Below, in pieces: positions 63,226 through 64,000 of a stretch of DNA of 64,000 nt. The notes beneath the pieces are model-generated. The model did no database searches and was not told where the DNA came from. It saw only the letters and a program-made list of their open reading frames with translations. Source of the DNA: Planctomycetota bacterium (lineage in GTDB: Bacteria; Planctomycetota; B15-G4). Positions within the stretch are counted from its first letter, which is position 1. Every line of letters starts with the position of its first letter. A program made the translations under genes and the position numbers. The DNA lies in the NCBI GenBank assembly GCA_020638905.1, contig JACKHP010000003.1:186001-250000 (forward strand). The letters run 5' to 3'.

Positions 63226-64000
63226 GGCGTGACGGCGTGCAACGCGTTGCTCGCGGTCAGTCCCACGGGGCCCGACGGATCGACGACCCACACCTGGTAC
63301 CAGGTGCTCACGCCGGACGGGACCGCGGGCGGCCACGGGAAGCCGAGCGTGTAGCCGCCGTCGACGCCCACCGGCAGGCCCGCGACGATCAGGTCGGGCG
63401 CGGGCACGAGCACGCCACCCTTGAAGGGCAGCGACGCCTGGCTGAGTCCGAGGAAGAGACCCGACGTCGCACCGGGCAGCGCGCCGCTCAAGCTGAGCGT
63501 CACGGGATCGTTCGCGAGCAGCGTGCCCGCGCCGTGCAGTTGCGGCGTGGTCGTCGCGCCGGGCAGCACCGCGCCCGCGCTCTGCCACGGCGTGTCCTGC
63601 GCGTTCACGTGGATCACGATGACCACGCCGCCCGTCTCGCCGAAGTAGCTCGCATGCTGGGCACCGACGAGGAGGTCGAGCGCACCGTCGTTGTCGACGT
63701 CGCCGCCTCCCGCGAGGCCGATGCCGTACTGGTCGGTGCTGCCGGCACCGTCGATGGCGAAGATCTTCTTTGCCAGCATCGGGTCCCAGACCTCGACGTG
63801 GCCGGACGAGGTCCCCGGACCCGACTCCTTCTTGGCGCGCAGCACGAGTTCGGACACGCCGTCGCCGGTGACGTCGCCCAGCGCAGCCACGTTGCCGCCC
63901 ATCTGTCCGTCGGCCACGACACCCGGGTAGACGCCGATCGTCGATCCGTCGACGCCGGAGAACACCAGGGCGCGGCCGGCATCGGGAGCGAGCGAGTCGT
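63222..64000 (-). CDS. FG-GAP repeat protein with shared C-terminal domain (N-terminus outside window)
   Basis: The reading frame is open to the right edge of the window, so the N-terminus and signal peptide are not seen. About 259 residues are visible. Two or three FG-GAP blades (VAALGDVTGDGVSELVLRAK, GLAGGGDVDNDGALDLLVGA, ETGGVVIVIH) precede the shared C-terminal domain (PQLHGAGTLLAND, SLPFKGGVLVPAPDLIVAGL, WYQVWVVDPSGPVGLTASNA, ending HAVTP). The final codons overlap the BamE-like gene by four bases. It closely resembles the FG-GAP protein at 21131-23665 in organisation. Confidence 0.85.
   Translation of the reverse strand, partial: DSLAPDAGRALVFSGVDGSTIGVYPGVVADGQMGGNVAALGDVTGDGVSELVLRAKKESGPGTSSGHVEVWDPMLAKKIFAIDGAGSTDQYGIGLAGGGDVDNDGALDLLVGAQHASYFGETGGVVIVIHVNAQDTPWQSAGAVLPGATTTPQLHGAGTLLANDPVTLSLSGALPGATSGLFLGLSQASLPFKGGVLVPAPDLIVAGLPVGVDGGYTLGFPWPPAVPSGVSTWYQVWVVDPSGPVGLTASNALHAVTP

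Overview
This is a contiguous, very GC-rich bacterial window (above 70 percent by eye) with tightly packed genes, many exported proteins and lipoproteins, and no rRNA, tRNA, CRISPR array or insertion sequence that I could see. VCBS/FG-GAP and ASPIC/UnbV propellers, carboxypeptidase-regulatory repeats, sulfatase-fold enzymes, RIO-like kinases and a sigma-factor-like protein with long extensions together suggest a Planctomycetota chromosome, probably one of the deep high-GC lineages. That assignment is inference from gene content.

Layout. 1-6000: the end of an unknown gene, a small membrane protein, and two tandem paralogous membrane-anchored proteins made of carboxypeptidase-regulatory-like repeats. 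6000-12000: two tandem kinase-like genes, a sulfatase-fold lipoprotein carrying a LysM-like segment, a SHOCT-like lipoprotein, and a kinase/isoprenylcysteine-methyltransferase-like pair. 12000-16800: a Gld-type ABC exporter operon (ATPase, permease, GldG, DUF4340). 17000-27800: L-2-hydroxyglutarate oxidase, then four secreted proteins in a row that share one C-terminal domain, then a GT39-type glycosyltransferase. 27800-38300: an ASPIC/UnbV lipoprotein, a coiled-coil plus beta-helix protein, a membrane spermidine-synthase-like protein, an FG-GAP protein and a second sulfatase-fold lipoprotein. 38300-43200: a SWIM/SNF2 helicase and a VIT-type transporter. 43200-49700: glycosyltransferase, sulfotransferase, and an overlapping three-gene operon (class V aminotransferase, Eis-like acetyltransferase, PIG-V-like mannosyltransferase). 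49800-55200: a secreted beta-helix protein, a sigma-factor-like protein with zinc-binding-type and helical extensions plus a coupled exported partner, a DinB-like protein, a release-factor-like protein and a Cys-periodic lipoprotein. 55200-58600: an extreme G/C homopolymer block, a lower-GC pair (HExxH protease and exported partner) and a half-length SecY. 58700-64000: an OPT transporter, dodecin, a phosphoesterase, a BamE-like lipoprotein and a truncated FG-GAP protein.

The strongest candidate for something undescribed is a domain of about 115 residues at the extreme C-terminus of six exported proteins with unrelated N-terminal modules. It ends in an SNA...TP-type tail and contains a near-invariant PFKGG core. 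It behaves like a cell-surface sorting, assembly or attachment module. Also notable are a sigma-like/zinc-finger/helical-repeat fusion behind a structured leader, a SecY that stops after its sixth membrane segment, and a lipoprotein with exact 14-residue cysteine spacing. A TAnnnT hexamer, probably the -10 element, sits upstream of most first genes on both strands.
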